Source: Clostridia bacterium (lineage in GTDB: Bacteria; Bacillota; Clostridia; Christensenellales; Aristaeellaceae). From it: a stretch of 64,000 nt of DNA. Below, in pieces: positions 35,161 through 43,670 of the stretch. The stretch is taken from positions 1 to 64,000 of the forward strand of contig JAFZOG010000135.1 in the NCBI GenBank assembly GCA_017550745.1, in the 5' to 3' direction. A program made the translations under genes and the position numbers. Each line of letters starts with the position of its first letter. Position 1 is the first letter of the stretch. A model generated the notes under the pieces. It worked only from the letters and a program-made list of their open reading frames with translations. It was not told the DNA's origin and ran no database searches.

Positions 35161-36533
35161 AAGGTTTTCTCCTCATAGGCAATTTTGTTGAGGGCGTTCA
35201 AATAGGCCCGGATCGCCGCGCCGATGATGTCGGTGGAAATGCCCTTGCCCGCATATACTTTCCCGCCGTGGCGCAGCTTTACCAGCGCGTCGCCCATGGC
35301 CTCGCGGTTCTGGGTAACGGCGGCGATCTGGAAATCGTCCATTTCATAATGCCGGCCGATGATCTGCTCGATGGCCAGGAACGCGGCGTCGATGGGGCCG
35401 TCGCCCGCGCACAGGCCGGTAAGGGTTTCCCCGTTCTTGTCCAACGCTATGTGGGCGGAGGGGGTGATGGTGTTGCCGCTGTTCACCAGGTAGCTCTTCA
35501 CCCGGTAGACAGGCGGCACCTGCTGGGCCACGGACAGCACGATGGCTTCCAGCTCCGCCAGGTTCAGGGCGCGGCCTTTGCCCTCACGCTCCGCGGCTTC
35601 CTGCACGTGGGCCATGTCCGCTTCATCCAGCTCGTAGCCCAGGGACGCGATGGCCTGAGCCAGCGTTTCCCCGGCGGGGATTTCGCCCTGCTTGGGCTCC
35701 CCTGCAGTGGACAGGGCCTTGGGCGCGGCGGTGAGCAGGGCATCCAATTCCCTCTCCGTCCGGTCCACGCGGGTCACATTCAGGGTGCTTTCCAGCTTCA
35801 GATCCGCGCCGCGGGAGCGCAGCAGCTTCGCCATACTGGCGGCAGTCAGGCTGGTTTCGTCGTTATAAGCGGTCTTGATCTCGTCCGCCCCTGCCTGCAA
35901 AGCGGCCACGGCGCAGGAAACGGCCAGGCCCAATTCGTTGCCGCAGCGGACGGAAAGCGGGACAGCGTCGCCGATGACGCTCCGGGCTTCCTTCACCAGC
36001 CCGGCAATTTCCTCGGGCAGCGACAATCCGGCGGCGTCCTCCAGGGTGATGCGGCTCGCCCCCGCCTCCACGGCGGTTTTCAAGGTTTCCTTCACATAAG
36101 GCAGTTCGGCGCGGGTCACGTCGCCGCAGACGAATTCCACATCCTCCGTGGCTTTCCGGGCGGCCTTCACCAGGTCGGAAATGCGCTCAATGGCCTTGGG
36201 CGGTTTCAGATGGCAGATGTATTCCAGCTGCGCGCTGGTCAGCGGCATGTCCACGATCAGCCGGGGCTGGGCAGCGCCTTTGACCGCTTCCCAGGCGCGG
36301 TTCACTTCCTCCACCGTGATGCCGGTATGCAGCGCCAGAACGCCGCGCTTCACAGTAGAGCACAAGGAACGCATCAGCAGCACATCCGCCTCCTGATCGG
36401 ACAGCTTGGGCATTTCCACGGCGTTCACGCCCAGATGGTCAAGCTTCCGGGCGGCCTCCAGCTTCTGCCGGAAACCGGCGGAGCGGGCGGCGGAGGTGAG
36501 CATGGTCTGATCGGAGAAGGTGATGAGGCGCAT
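35157..36533 (-). CDS. LeuA (2-isopropylmalate synthase) paralogue lacking catalytic residues, regulatory domain intact
   Basis: A 458-residue protein with the LeuA layout: DRE-TIM barrel (about 1-270), linker, and C-terminal LeuA allosteric domain (about 320-458; GDGPIDAAFLAIEQIIG and GKGISTDIIGAAIRAYLNALNK). In real LeuA the barrel starts DTTLRDGEQ and the metal ligands sit in an HxH motif; here the first reads SDQTMLTSAA and the second SVRCGNELGLA, so the catalytic Arg, Asp and Glu and both His ligands are gone. It is therefore unlikely to condense acetyl-CoA with a keto acid. It is the first gene after the leucine-type T-box, coupled to the acyl-CoA synthetase fusion. ATG 36533 follows AGGAGG. 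Confidence 0.85.
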   Translation of the reverse strand: MRLITFSDQTMLTSAARSAGFRQKLEAARKLDHLGVNAVEMPKLSDQEADVLLMRSLCSTVKRGVLALHTGITVEEVNRAWEAVKGAAQPRLIVDMPLTSAQLEYICHLKPPKAIERISDLVKAARKATEDVEFVCGDVTRAELPYVKETLKTAVEAGASRITLEDAAGLSLPEEIAGLVKEARSVIGDAVPLSVRCGNELGLAVSCAVAALQAGADEIKTAYNDETSLTAASMAKLLRSRGADLKLESTLNVTRVDRTERELDALLTAAPKALSTAGEPKQGEIPAGETLAQAIASLGYELDEADMAHVQEAAEREGKGRALNLAELEAIVLSVAQQVPPVYRVKSYLVNSGNTITPSAHIALDKNGETLTGLCAGDGPIDAAFLAIEQIIGRHYEMDDFQIAAVTQNREAMGDALVKLRHGGKVYAGKGISTDIIGAAIRAYLNALNKIAYEEKTL

Positions 36534-36642
36534 AAATGTTTTTCCTCCTGTCAGTTAAATTAAGTTTGGAATGTGGCGTAATGTGCAAGGAGCCTTTGAT
36601 ACTTTTTCATCCGGCTTCCGTTCATGGAATCAGGCTCCGAAC

Positions 36643-36905
36643 GGAAAAAAGTCCCCAAAACGCCGATGCGCTTTAGGGACGATAAAGCAATCTTTACCGC
36701 GGTACCACCCTTGTTGCCGCTTGATCCAAACGACCTCTCTCAGGTTCTTTCAAACCCTGCGCCGTGATAACGGGGCGAACCGGAACGCCTTACTCCGTTC
36801 AGGCGTTCAGCTCGGGAGCGAGACCCCTCTTTCGCGCAAGATTGGCTTGCACCGCCCGCCAACTCTCTGCCATGCGTTCCGAAAGAGCGTAACTCCGTCG
36901 CAGCA
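36643..36905 (-). promoter_or_regulatory. T-box leader of the LeuA-like operon, probable Leu (CUC) specifier
   Basis: On the minus strand the T-box core AAGGGTGGTACCGCGGT (36712-36696) precedes a terminator hairpin GTCCCTAAAGCGC / GCGTTTTGGGGAC (36680-36651) with a TTTTTT tract. In the Stem I 3' side GGGGT-CTC-GCTCCC gives a CUC codon (36822-36820), aligned with the UUC of the pheST leader. Charging of tRNA-Leu should therefore control the two downstream genes. The specifier is inferred by alignment and was not folded. Confidence 0.85.
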
Positions 36906-36914
36906 ATTATGTAT

Positions 36915-36942
36915 ATTGTAATCTTTCCTGGCAAAATGTCAA
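36915..36942 (-). promoter_or_regulatory. Promoter of the LeuA-like T-box operon
   Basis: On the minus strand TTGACA (36942-36937), a 16-base spacer and TACAAT (36920-36915). Confidence 0.75.
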
Positions 36943-37009
36943 GATCAATCACTGTATTTCTATTGTCTGTGGAATGTGGTTACAATCCTTCCGTTTTTGC
37001 GGAAGGCTC

Positions 37010-37039
37010 TTGACCGGACGGGGAAAAATGCGGTATAAT
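37010..37039 (+). promoter_or_regulatory. Original promoter of the ECF sigma gene
   Basis: TTGACC (37010-37015), an 18-base spacer and TATAAT (37034-37039). It lies just upstream of the severed 5' end of the sigma gene, with the MITE between this promoter and most of the coding region. Confidence 0.75.
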
Positions 37040-37058
37040 TTGTGCGCAAGGAATGGAC

Positions 37059-37096
37059 ATGCCTATGAACGCAGGCAATCCTTTCTTAAGAAATAT
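37059..37096 (+). pseudogene. Severed 5' end of the ECF sigma factor gene
   Basis: ATG 37059, with AAGGA 6 bases upstream, reads MPMNAGNPFLRN and is then interrupted by the MITE at 37097. If the MITE and one copy of the 8-bp duplication are removed, the frame continues without a break (ILLNVQEMGKVRRYMNERAQ) into the sigma gene downstream. This shows that these codons were its original N-terminus. Confidence 0.75.
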
Positions 37097-37429
37097 GTTA
37101 CTATTCAGCTATTTAAGAGAGACCAAGCAGTATTTCCAGCGGGGGTGTCGGGGGGGGGTATCCCCCGACTGTAATCCGCAGGCGGCGGCGTGTACGTCGC
37201 CGGGGCCCGAAGCGCCCGGAAAACCTGCCCTTGGGCCGGTTTTCAGCGTAGGGCGGGCCGGAAGGCCCCGGGCAGGCAACAGATTGTTGCTTCCTATATC
37301 AATTTCCGGCCGTAAAAAGAGCGTTTTCGCTTGCGAAAATGCCTTTTTCCAGGAAATTGATGTCTCGAATGAAAGCGGAATCCCGATTCCGCTTTCATTC
37401 GTACCATTCAGCGTTAGCTGAATGGTAAC
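37097..37429. mobile_element. MITE copy C (333 bp, 8-bp target duplication) inserted in the sigma gene
   Basis: The ends GTTACTATTCAGCT (left) and GTTACCATTCAGCT (reverse complement of the right end) form inverted repeats that match those of copies A and B. A perfect 8-bp direct repeat AGAAATAT flanks it at 37089-37096 and 37430-37437. The interior contains hairpins (a G-run/C-run palindrome near 37147-37167, and the right-end hairpin 37402-37427) and shares a block near ACTGTAATCCGCAGGCGGCG with copies A and B, but is otherwise diverged. It has no coding capacity of its own. Confidence 0.88.
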
Positions 37430-37456
37430 AGAAATATTTTGCTGAACGTGCAAGAA

Positions 37457-37996
37457 ATGGGAAAGGTACGCCGTTATATGAATGAGCGGGCACAAGCGGG
37501 CCGCATGGACGATGAGCAGTTCGAAGCGCTGTATATGCGGTACGCCGACGACGTTCTCAGAGTCAGCTTCTTTTACCTGGGCGACAGGCAGCAGGCCGAG
37601 GACGTGACCCAGGACGTATTTGTGCGGCTTTTGACCCACGGCCCCGACCTGGAGCCGGGAAAGGAAAAAGCCTGGCTCCTGAAGGTCGCGCTGAACCGGT
37701 GCCGGGATCTTTGGCGCGCCGCCTGGGTAAAGCGGGTGGTGCTGGGCAGCCCGGCGCTGGAATTGACTCCCGCGCCGGACCAGATGGATGACCGGCTGGA
37801 AAAGCAGGAACTGCTTGCCGCCATCCGCAGATTGCCCGGCGACTTTCGGGACGTGATACTGCTGCATTATTATCAAGGCTACGGCATCGCTGAAATGGCC
37901 GAGATGCTCAATGTGCCGGAGGGCACCATCTCCAGCCGCCTCAGCCGGGGACGCAAAAAATTAGAGGATATCTTAAAGGAGAGTGGGGCGCGATGA
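37457..37996 (+). CDS. ECF-type RNA polymerase sigma factor, N-terminus displaced by a MITE
   Basis: A sigma-70 family group IV factor. Region 2 (FEALYMRYADDVLRVSFFY, then AEDVTQDVFVRLL) and region 4 (LPGDFRDVILLHYYQGYGI, MLNVPEGTISSRLSRGR) are complete. The native start (37059) is separated by MITE copy C. Present-day starts could be TTG 37439, ATG 37457, ATG 37478 (GGGAAAGG 11 bases upstream) or ATG 37505; all keep region 2. I give 37457 as a middle choice. Its stop overlaps the start of the anti-sigma gene (ATGA). Expression now depends on read-through of the MITE or on a promoter within it. Confidence 0.8.
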   Translation: MGKVRRYMNERAQAGRMDDEQFEALYMRYADDVLRVSFFYLGDRQQAEDVTQDVFVRLLTHGPDLEPGKEKAWLLKVALNRCRDLWRAAWVKRVVLGSPALELTPAPDQMDDRLEKQELLAAIRRLPGDFRDVILLHYYQGYGIAEMAEMLNVPEGTISSRLSRGRKKLEDILKESGAR

Positions 37997-38931
37997 AGAA
38001 CGTGGAGGAAAGGCTGCGGGCCATGCCGGATATCGCGGCGTCCAGCGGTCTTCAAGCGGACGAACAGCTGAAAAGAAAAATCCTGCGGGCCGCGGAGGGG
38101 GCGCCGAAGCAGCGCCGGTTTACGGCAAAGCGCCTGGTGCCCGCGTTCTGCGCGCTGGTGGTGCTGATCGGAGGCATCGCCTTCGCGCTTCCGTCCCTGC
38201 GCGGGAACAGCAGCGAGCCGGTTCAGGGCGCGCTGATCGAATCCCATCCCGCCGGTTCTGTGACCACCGGGGAAAAGCTGGCGCTGGACGTGCCGCCGGG
38301 AAGCATCTCCATTCACGCCTCCCGGAACCCCTCCTACCGCAGCATCTGGGCCCCCATGAGCGGCGGCAATTTCCCGCTGATTTGCGTGGACGGGCGGTAT
38401 TACAGAATGCTCACCAATCCCACTTCGATTTCTTCCTCTTTGCTGGGCAGCCAGCTGGGCACGGTGGCCACCTTTACCAGCGAGCCTGCCCTGGCCGGGA
38501 AAAGCGGCATCTGCTCCAATACCGTGCAGGCCGGTGAGGCCGTGTACGCCGTCAGCGGCATGAACGGCGCCATGGCTGCGGCAAATGTGAACGGGCAGAT
38601 GCGGGTGTTCCAGCGCGTGTCCTTCGGGGACAGCGCTTTGGTGGGCGGCGAAAAGCTCAGCGACACGCTGAAAGCCTCCAATGCCGTGGCGCTTGAGCTG
38701 TCCGGCGTGGGCGCGATCAACGATCCCGCCACTGCCCAGCGGCTGGTGAGCGTGCTGGTGAATAACGCTTCCTTTCTCCGGGCGGGCGGCAGCGAAACCA
38801 ACCAATCCCTGCTGATCCAGCTTAAGTCCGGGCTGGCGCTGCAAATGGCAGTCAACGGCGAGCGCGTGATCGCCTGCGGCACATGGGCCTGCCCCGAGTT
38901 CTTTGAGGCGTTCCAGGAGGCCATGCAGTAA
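37993..38931 (+). CDS. Putative membrane-anchored anti-sigma factor
   Basis: A 312-residue protein coupled to the ECF sigma gene by ATGA overlap. Residues 1-48 are cytoplasmic and helical, residues 49-70 a single membrane segment (LVPAFCALVVLIGGIAFALP), and the remaining 240 residues extracytoplasmic. Position and topology fit an anti-sigma that holds the sigma factor until an external signal arrives. I do not recognise the outer domain and see no zinc-binding (ZAS) motif, so the role is inferred from gene order. Confidence 0.7.
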   Translation: MKNVEERLRAMPDIAASSGLQADEQLKRKILRAAEGAPKQRRFTAKRLVPAFCALVVLIGGIAFALPSLRGNSSEPVQGALIESHPAGSVTTGEKLALDVPPGSISIHASRNPSYRSIWAPMSGGNFPLICVDGRYYRMLTNPTSISSSLLGSQLGTVATFTSEPALAGKSGICSNTVQAGEAVYAVSGMNGAMAAANVNGQMRVFQRVSFGDSALVGGEKLSDTLKASNAVALELSGVGAINDPATAQRLVSVLVNNASFLRAGGSETNQSLLIQLKSGLALQMAVNGERVIACGTWACPEFFEAFQEAMQ

Positions 38932-38947
38932 ACGGACTACAAAATAT

Positions 38948-38981
38948 CGCCATGTCGGAAATGACCGGCATGGCGTTTTTT
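38948..38981 (+). terminator. Terminator of the sigma/anti-sigma operon
   Basis: CGCCATGTCGG pairs with CCGGCATGGCG and is followed by TTTTTT. Confidence 0.88.
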
Positions 38982-39017
38982 GTATGCGGATTGTTTGGAA
39001 TCATACGGATGCGAAGC

Positions 39018-41951
39018 TTATTCTTCCGCCGGGGTTTCTTTCAGTATCGTGGCTTCAAATTCCGCAGCCGGAAGCGGTTTGGAGAAATAATAGCCCTGCA
39101 CAAGCGCGCACCCCATTTTCTTGAGCAGCAGCATTTGGGTTTCCGTTTCCACGCCTTCGGCGACGACAGGCACCTTCAGGTTGCTCGCAATATCGAGGAT
39201 CAGCTCCACCAGCCGGACATCCTTTTCGTCGTGCTCGATGTTCTGAATGAATCCCATATCCATTTTCAAAATATCGATGGGAATGGAAGAAAGCATGTTC
39301 AGGGAGGAATAACCGGAGCCGAAATCATCCATTTCGATCTTGTAGCCCTTGGCGCGCAGCCGCTGAATCACGCGCCGCAGGTGTTCGGCATCCTCCGTAT
39401 AGGCGGATTCCGTCACTTCAAGATGGAGATACTGGCATTCCAGCCCGTATTCTTCCATCAGGCTGTCCAGGGTTTGCTTCAGCGCAGGATCCAGCGCGTC
39501 CACACGCGACAGGTTGACAGAAACCGGAACCGTCACGCCGTACTTATCCCGCCACTGCGCAATCTGCCGGGCCGTTTCCCGCCACACGTACTTGTCGATT
39601 TCGCTGATTTGGCCGTTGGATTCAAACAGCGGGATAAAATCGTTGGGCGGGATCACGCCAAGCTCGGGATGGTGCCAGCGGATCAGGGCCTCCGCGCTGT
39701 TGAAGCGCGGCGGTTCGGATTGGATATCGTATTTGTGCTGGTAATAAATCTTGAACTCATGATTCCGCAGCGCGCGTTCAAAGTCATTGAGCAGCCGGTG
39801 GTTCAAATCCTCCCGCACGTGCATTTCATGATCGTAAACCATGAGATGCTTTGTGCTGCCGCGAATGATGCTGCTGGCTGTCCTTGCCCGGTCAAACAGC
39901 CGCATCGGTTCCACGCCCTCCTGCCAGGGGGCCACCCCCATCCTAAGCCGGATGCTGGCATTGGGGAATAAATCCCGGAACCGTGTCTGGAAGCGGCCAA
40001 GCAACGCCTGGTAATTCTCCTGCGGAGAACAGAAAATATCAAACCGGTCTCCCTCAAACCTGCCGCCGATGCCCTCTGCCCGGCTCAGGAAGCTGCGGAT
40101 TTCTTCGCCGACCGACCGAAGCACCTGGTCGCCGAAATCTTTGCCGTGCAGCTCGTTTACCGTGTGGAACTGCTCAATATTCAAAACGACGGCGTCCATT
40201 TTCGGTTCCGGGTTGGCGCGGTGGATGCGGTTGGCATATTCAAAGAAAAAGTTTCTGTTATACAGCCCGGTCAGCGTATCCGTCTCCACCGCCGAAATCA
40301 GCTGTCTTTCCTTGTTGGCCCGCCTTTCCGCCAGGATGCCGTGGAGAAGCAGCGCGATGATGACCAGCGCCACCGCAGTCAAAACAGCCAGCACAGCGGC
40401 CATATTGTCTCTCAGGTATTCGCCGAAGATCACCTTTTCATCCAGGAAGGAATGGGTGGTCAGCGACGAGTTGATCAGGGAATCCGGAATGAGACGGCTG
40501 ATTTTGTTAAGGATGGAATAGAGGCAGTCGTCTTCCCGCCGCACGGCGAAGGACAGCTCCATTTCATCGCCCGTAGCCAGCGTGGAAAGCTTGTATTGCT
40601 CACAGAGCCTGCTCACCCGGTTGAGCCGGTAATTGCTGACCAGCACGCAGTCCGCTTCTCCCGCGGACACCGCTTTGAAGCCCGCCTCGCTCGTATCGTA
40701 GTACGCCGCGTTCCATTGCGGGAAATTGTCCTTCAGGAAGGATTCGTAGTTCGAATTGCCCCGGGTGATGGCCACCGTCATATCCCTGTCCGGCGAAATG
40801 CCCTGCCGGTCCGCTGTACGCACCGCCACGTACAGCTCCGTTGTGGCAAAGGGGTCTGTGATGATCACACCCAGCTGTTCCCCGTCGTAAGAGCTGAGGT
40901 TCGCGGGAAACAGGCAGTCGATTTTGCCGTTGGCCAGGGCCTGCAGGCCCTCCTCCGTGGAATGGAAGCCATAGGTTTCAAAGCTGAGCTCCGCGTTTTT
41001 CTCGCAGGTCCGCGCGAAGGCCAGGATGTCCGACAGCGCTCCTTCCAGCGACTGTGTTTCCCCGTTCAAACCGCAGAAGGGAAGGTAATCCGCCTTATAG
41101 CCCACGCGGATGACGCCGTGGTCGTGAAACCACTTCAGTTCATCGGCGGTCAGGAAACCGGTGAGCCCGCTGGCTTTATTGTACTTCGCGGTCATCTGCT
41201 CGTTGAAATCCCGGTTGTCCTCCATGATGCGGTTCATGGCCACGTCCAGCTCCTGCTTGATATCCGGGCGGTTCTTATTGATCCCGAAGAAGGAGCTGGC
41301 CGCGCCCACCTTGCAAACGGGCAGCACGTCCGCCGTGTTGCCGTAGGTATCCAGCGTCACCAGGGCGTCGATCTCGCCGCGGCCCAGCATGGCCAGGAGC
41401 TCCGGGGTTTTTTCCGTCAGCTCCACGATGTCAGGGGACACGCCGTATTGCTGCGACCATTGGATAAACAGCTGTTCCTGGATGCTGTTTTTGTTGACCC
41501 CCACCCGCTTGCCGTTGAGGGTGGAAAAATCGTCCGGCCGGATCTCCGTATTATCGGGCGCGATAAAGACATGGTAGTCCTCCGAGCCCATTTCCAAAGC
41601 GGAATACAGGATCTTTTCCGCCCTTGCCGCGGTGTATGATACGTCGCTCAGCAGGTCGATCTCCCCCGCGATCAGCTTTTCCAGTAATTCCGACCAGCTG
41701 CCTTCCACATATTCATAGCTCCATCCGGTGAAGGTGGCGATGCGCTGCTGGTATTCATAGCCATAGCCGGATCGCCTGCCGAACTGGTCCGTGCGGTGAA
41801 AGGCCGATTCATACCAGCCCACGCGCACGGTCTTGCCGGATCCCCCCGAGAGGGCGGCGGCAGGCAGCGCGGCAGAACATGCCAGCACGAGGCACAGAAG
41901 GAAGGGTATCGCGCGTTTTCCGTGATGCTTGTCGGCCCGGACTGTTTTCAT
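39018..41951 (-). CDS. Receptor with two periplasmic binding domains, degenerate GGDEF and an EAL domain
   Basis: A 977-residue signalling protein. It has a signal peptide/anchor (about 1-36), two tandem SBP_bac_3 solute-binding domains (about 40-265 and 290-515), a membrane helix (about 530-552), then GGDEF and EAL domains. The GGDEF site is altered to RFEGDRF, so cyclic-di-GMP synthesis is unlikely. EAL (E754 in EALIRW) with DFGSGYSSL and EGVETETQ keeps the phosphodiesterase residues. It probably degrades c-di-GMP in response to an amino acid or similar ligand. I chose ATG 41951 after GAGGGGA. It is a single gene. Confidence 0.88.
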   Translation of the reverse strand: MKTVRADKHHGKRAIPFLLCLVLACSAALPAAALSGGSGKTVRVGWYESAFHRTDQFGRRSGYGYEYQQRIATFTGWSYEYVEGSWSELLEKLIAGEIDLLSDVSYTAARAEKILYSALEMGSEDYHVFIAPDNTEIRPDDFSTLNGKRVGVNKNSIQEQLFIQWSQQYGVSPDIVELTEKTPELLAMLGRGEIDALVTLDTYGNTADVLPVCKVGAASSFFGINKNRPDIKQELDVAMNRIMEDNRDFNEQMTAKYNKASGLTGFLTADELKWFHDHGVIRVGYKADYLPFCGLNGETQSLEGALSDILAFARTCEKNAELSFETYGFHSTEEGLQALANGKIDCLFPANLSSYDGEQLGVIITDPFATTELYVAVRTADRQGISPDRDMTVAITRGNSNYESFLKDNFPQWNAAYYDTSEAGFKAVSAGEADCVLVSNYRLNRVSRLCEQYKLSTLATGDEMELSFAVRREDDCLYSILNKISRLIPDSLINSSLTTHSFLDEKVIFGEYLRDNMAAVLAVLTAVALVIIALLLHGILAERRANKERQLISAVETDTLTGLYNRNFFFEYANRIHRANPEPKMDAVVLNIEQFHTVNELHGKDFGDQVLRSVGEEIRSFLSRAEGIGGRFEGDRFDIFCSPQENYQALLGRFQTRFRDLFPNASIRLRMGVAPWQEGVEPMRLFDRARTASSIIRGSTKHLMVYDHEMHVREDLNHRLLNDFERALRNHEFKIYYQHKYDIQSEPPRFNSAEALIRWHHPELGVIPPNDFIPLFESNGQISEIDKYVWRETARQIAQWRDKYGVTVPVSVNLSRVDALDPALKQTLDSLMEEYGLECQYLHLEVTESAYTEDAEHLRRVIQRLRAKGYKIEMDDFGSGYSSLNMLSSIPIDILKMDMGFIQNIEHDEKDVRLVELILDIASNLKVPVVAEGVETETQMLLLKKMGCALVQGYYFSKPLPAAEFEATILKETPAEE

Positions 41952-42277
41952 ATTGAGTTCCCCTCTCGCTTGCCAATGTTCGCAAAAGATATGCCCTGTG
42001 TTTTGCCTGATCGACGGCTGCTCCATCCTTTCCGCCGCAAACGCGATGCGGGACGGGCAGTCAACCCCAACGCGGAACAGGGGTTCAAAACGTATTTCAA
42101 GGCGTAACGGTGAGAAAATCAAGCAAAACCGCGTATACAGGCAGGGCTGCAGTACGTTAAGCGGTGATATGCGCCTGTAGGCAATTCATGATAAGGCTCA
42201 AAAACACTTTACTCTATGTATTATAGCACAATTTTCCCGATTTTTCTACCCATAATGAAAAAACAGTTTCTCAAATG
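41952..42277. other. Intergenic region upstream of the EAL receptor gene
   Basis: These 326 bases have no supportable gene. A TATAAT on the minus strand (42227-42222) could be a -10 for the receptor gene, but no matching -35 is visible, and the resulting leader would be about 260 bases. I see no recognisable riboswitch core. Confidence 0.4.
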
Positions 42278-42556
42278 GTTACTGCTCAGCCACCCCTGGA
42301 GAACCAACGAAGAAACGGAATAAGAGGGGGATTGTCAAGGGGTTCTCCCTTGACTGAAATCCGCAGCGGCGGCGTGTACGGCGCGAGGACGGAAAATTTC
42401 TGTAAGGAGCGTAGACGACTGAAAGGAATTTTCCTTCCTTGCGGTTTTTCCGTCCGGAAATCCCACAGGGATTTTAGGAAAAACCGTAGGGGGTTCCCGA
42501 AAGGGGGAAGGATTCCCCCTTTCGCGTTACTACGAAGCCGAGGGCTGAGTAGTAAC
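42278..42556. mobile_element. MITE copy B (279 bp, 14-bp terminal inverted repeats, 8-bp target duplication)
   Basis: An inverted, about 96 percent identical copy of the element at 6538-6813. The ends GTTACTGCTCAGCC and (reverse complement of the right end) GTTACTACTCAGCC form the inverted repeats. The 8-bp direct repeat CTCAAATG flanks it at 42270-42277 and 42557-42564. The right end also folds into a hairpin (GTTACTA ... TAGTAAC). An open frame running through it is not a gene. Confidence 0.9.
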
Positions 42557-42600
42557 CTCAAATGCATCGCAATATGTCTCAATTTCGGCTGAACTGCCGG

Positions 42601-42629
42601 TTGACAGGGAATATCAAAGCCTGTATAAT
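42601..42629 (+). promoter_or_regulatory. Consensus promoter of the esterase gene
   Basis: TTGACA (42601-42606), a 17-base spacer and TATAAT (42624-42629), a perfect match. About 200 bases of untranslated leader of unknown function follow before the esterase start; it contains no recognised motif. Confidence 0.85.
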
Positions 42630-42836
42630 GCCAATCAAGAACACGATGCAGCTGCTCAGCGGCCCATCCTCCGGCTGGAAAACCGCTTCTGCGCCGGCCA
42701 TGTCCACCCTGTCCAGCGTGCCGCCGCCAGCATCCTCCCGGTTTCTCCCGGTTTCCCATTTGTCCCTGGCGGAAGGCGTCGCGGCGGCGGGTGTCAGGGG
42801 ATAAAACTGTTTGAGGGGTTGAGAAAGGAGACGTAT

Positions 42837-43670
42837 ATGGCGCTTTTGACCTGCCATATGTACAGCCATGCGCTGTTTACCAATATTTCATTCAATCTCT
42901 GCCTGCCCACTCCCGGCAGCGGGGACAAGGTGGATTATGCCGCATTAAAGCGCGACTACGGCTATCAGGACGGCCTGCCGGTGGCTATTCTGCTGCACGG
43001 CATGTATGGCGACGCCGATTCCTGGATCAGGTATTCCAATATCGACCGCTACGCCCAGGACCGCCGGATCGCCGCGGTGACCTGCTCGGCGGGCAACAGC
43101 TTTTATCAGGACATGCCCGGCGGCCTTTCCTGGGAAACCTTCTTTACCAAAGAACTGCCCGCCTATCTGCGTGCCCTCTTCCCCATCTCCCCCCGGCGGG
43201 AGGACACCTTTATCGGCGGCTTTTCCATGGGCGGCTACGGCGCGTGGCATCTGGGACTGGCCGCGCCCGAGGTATTCAGCAAAGCGGCCAGCATGTCCGG
43301 CGCCCTGGACATCGTGAACCTGTACGCCGAGCAGAAAAACATTCCTTCCCCTTCCCCCTTCAACTGGAAAGCCATGTTCGGTGATCCGGACGCTTTGGAA
43401 GGCAGCGGCAGCGATTTATTCGCCCAATATCGCCGCTGTGCTGAAGCCGGCTGCGTTCCCGCGCTGTATCAGGCCTGCGGGACGGAGGATTTTCTCTACA
43501 AAATGAATCAAAACGTCCGGGAACGCATGCTGGCCATGGGATGCAGCCTGACCTATCACGAAGGCCCCGGAGCGCACGACTGGACCTTCTGGGACCGTGA
43601 GATCGGGAACATGCTGGATTGGTTCCTCAAGGACCGGAAAAAGGCCGGCGGCAGCGTCATCATGGGCTGA
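42837..43670 (+). CDS. Alpha/beta-hydrolase, esterase D/feruloyl-esterase-like
   Basis: A 277-residue serine hydrolase without signal peptide. It shows the oxyanion region AILLHGMYGDADSW, the nucleophile elbow GFSMGGYGA (S130) and GPGAHDW with the catalytic His (H247); the acid is probably the Asp of ACGTEDF. The fold matches the putative-esterase (PF00756) family, which cleaves acyl or feruloyl esters from carbohydrates or thiol conjugates. I chose ATG 42837 (MALLTCHMY), 6 bases after AAAGGAG. It is a single gene with its own promoter and terminator. Confidence 0.85.
   Translation: MALLTCHMYSHALFTNISFNLCLPTPGSGDKVDYAALKRDYGYQDGLPVAILLHGMYGDADSWIRYSNIDRYAQDRRIAAVTCSAGNSFYQDMPGGLSWETFFTKELPAYLRALFPISPRREDTFIGGFSMGGYGAWHLGLAAPEVFSKAASMSGALDIVNLYAEQKNIPSPSPFNWKAMFGDPDALEGSGSDLFAQYRRCAEAGCVPALYQACGTEDFLYKMNQNVRERMLAMGCSLTYHEGPGAHDWTFWDREIGNMLDWFLKDRKKAGGSVIMG

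Noticed and set aside
33583..35178. 531-codon open frame opposite the acyl-CoA synthetase fusion
   Set aside because: Antisense shadow; the minus-strand protein has intact ANL motifs and a coupled start.
42562..42804. 80-codon frame between MITE copy B and the esterase
   Set aside because: Its first ATG lies upstream of the promoter and the next inside the -10; there is no ribosome site and the composition is Ser/Pro/Ala-rich. It is more likely an untranslated leader.
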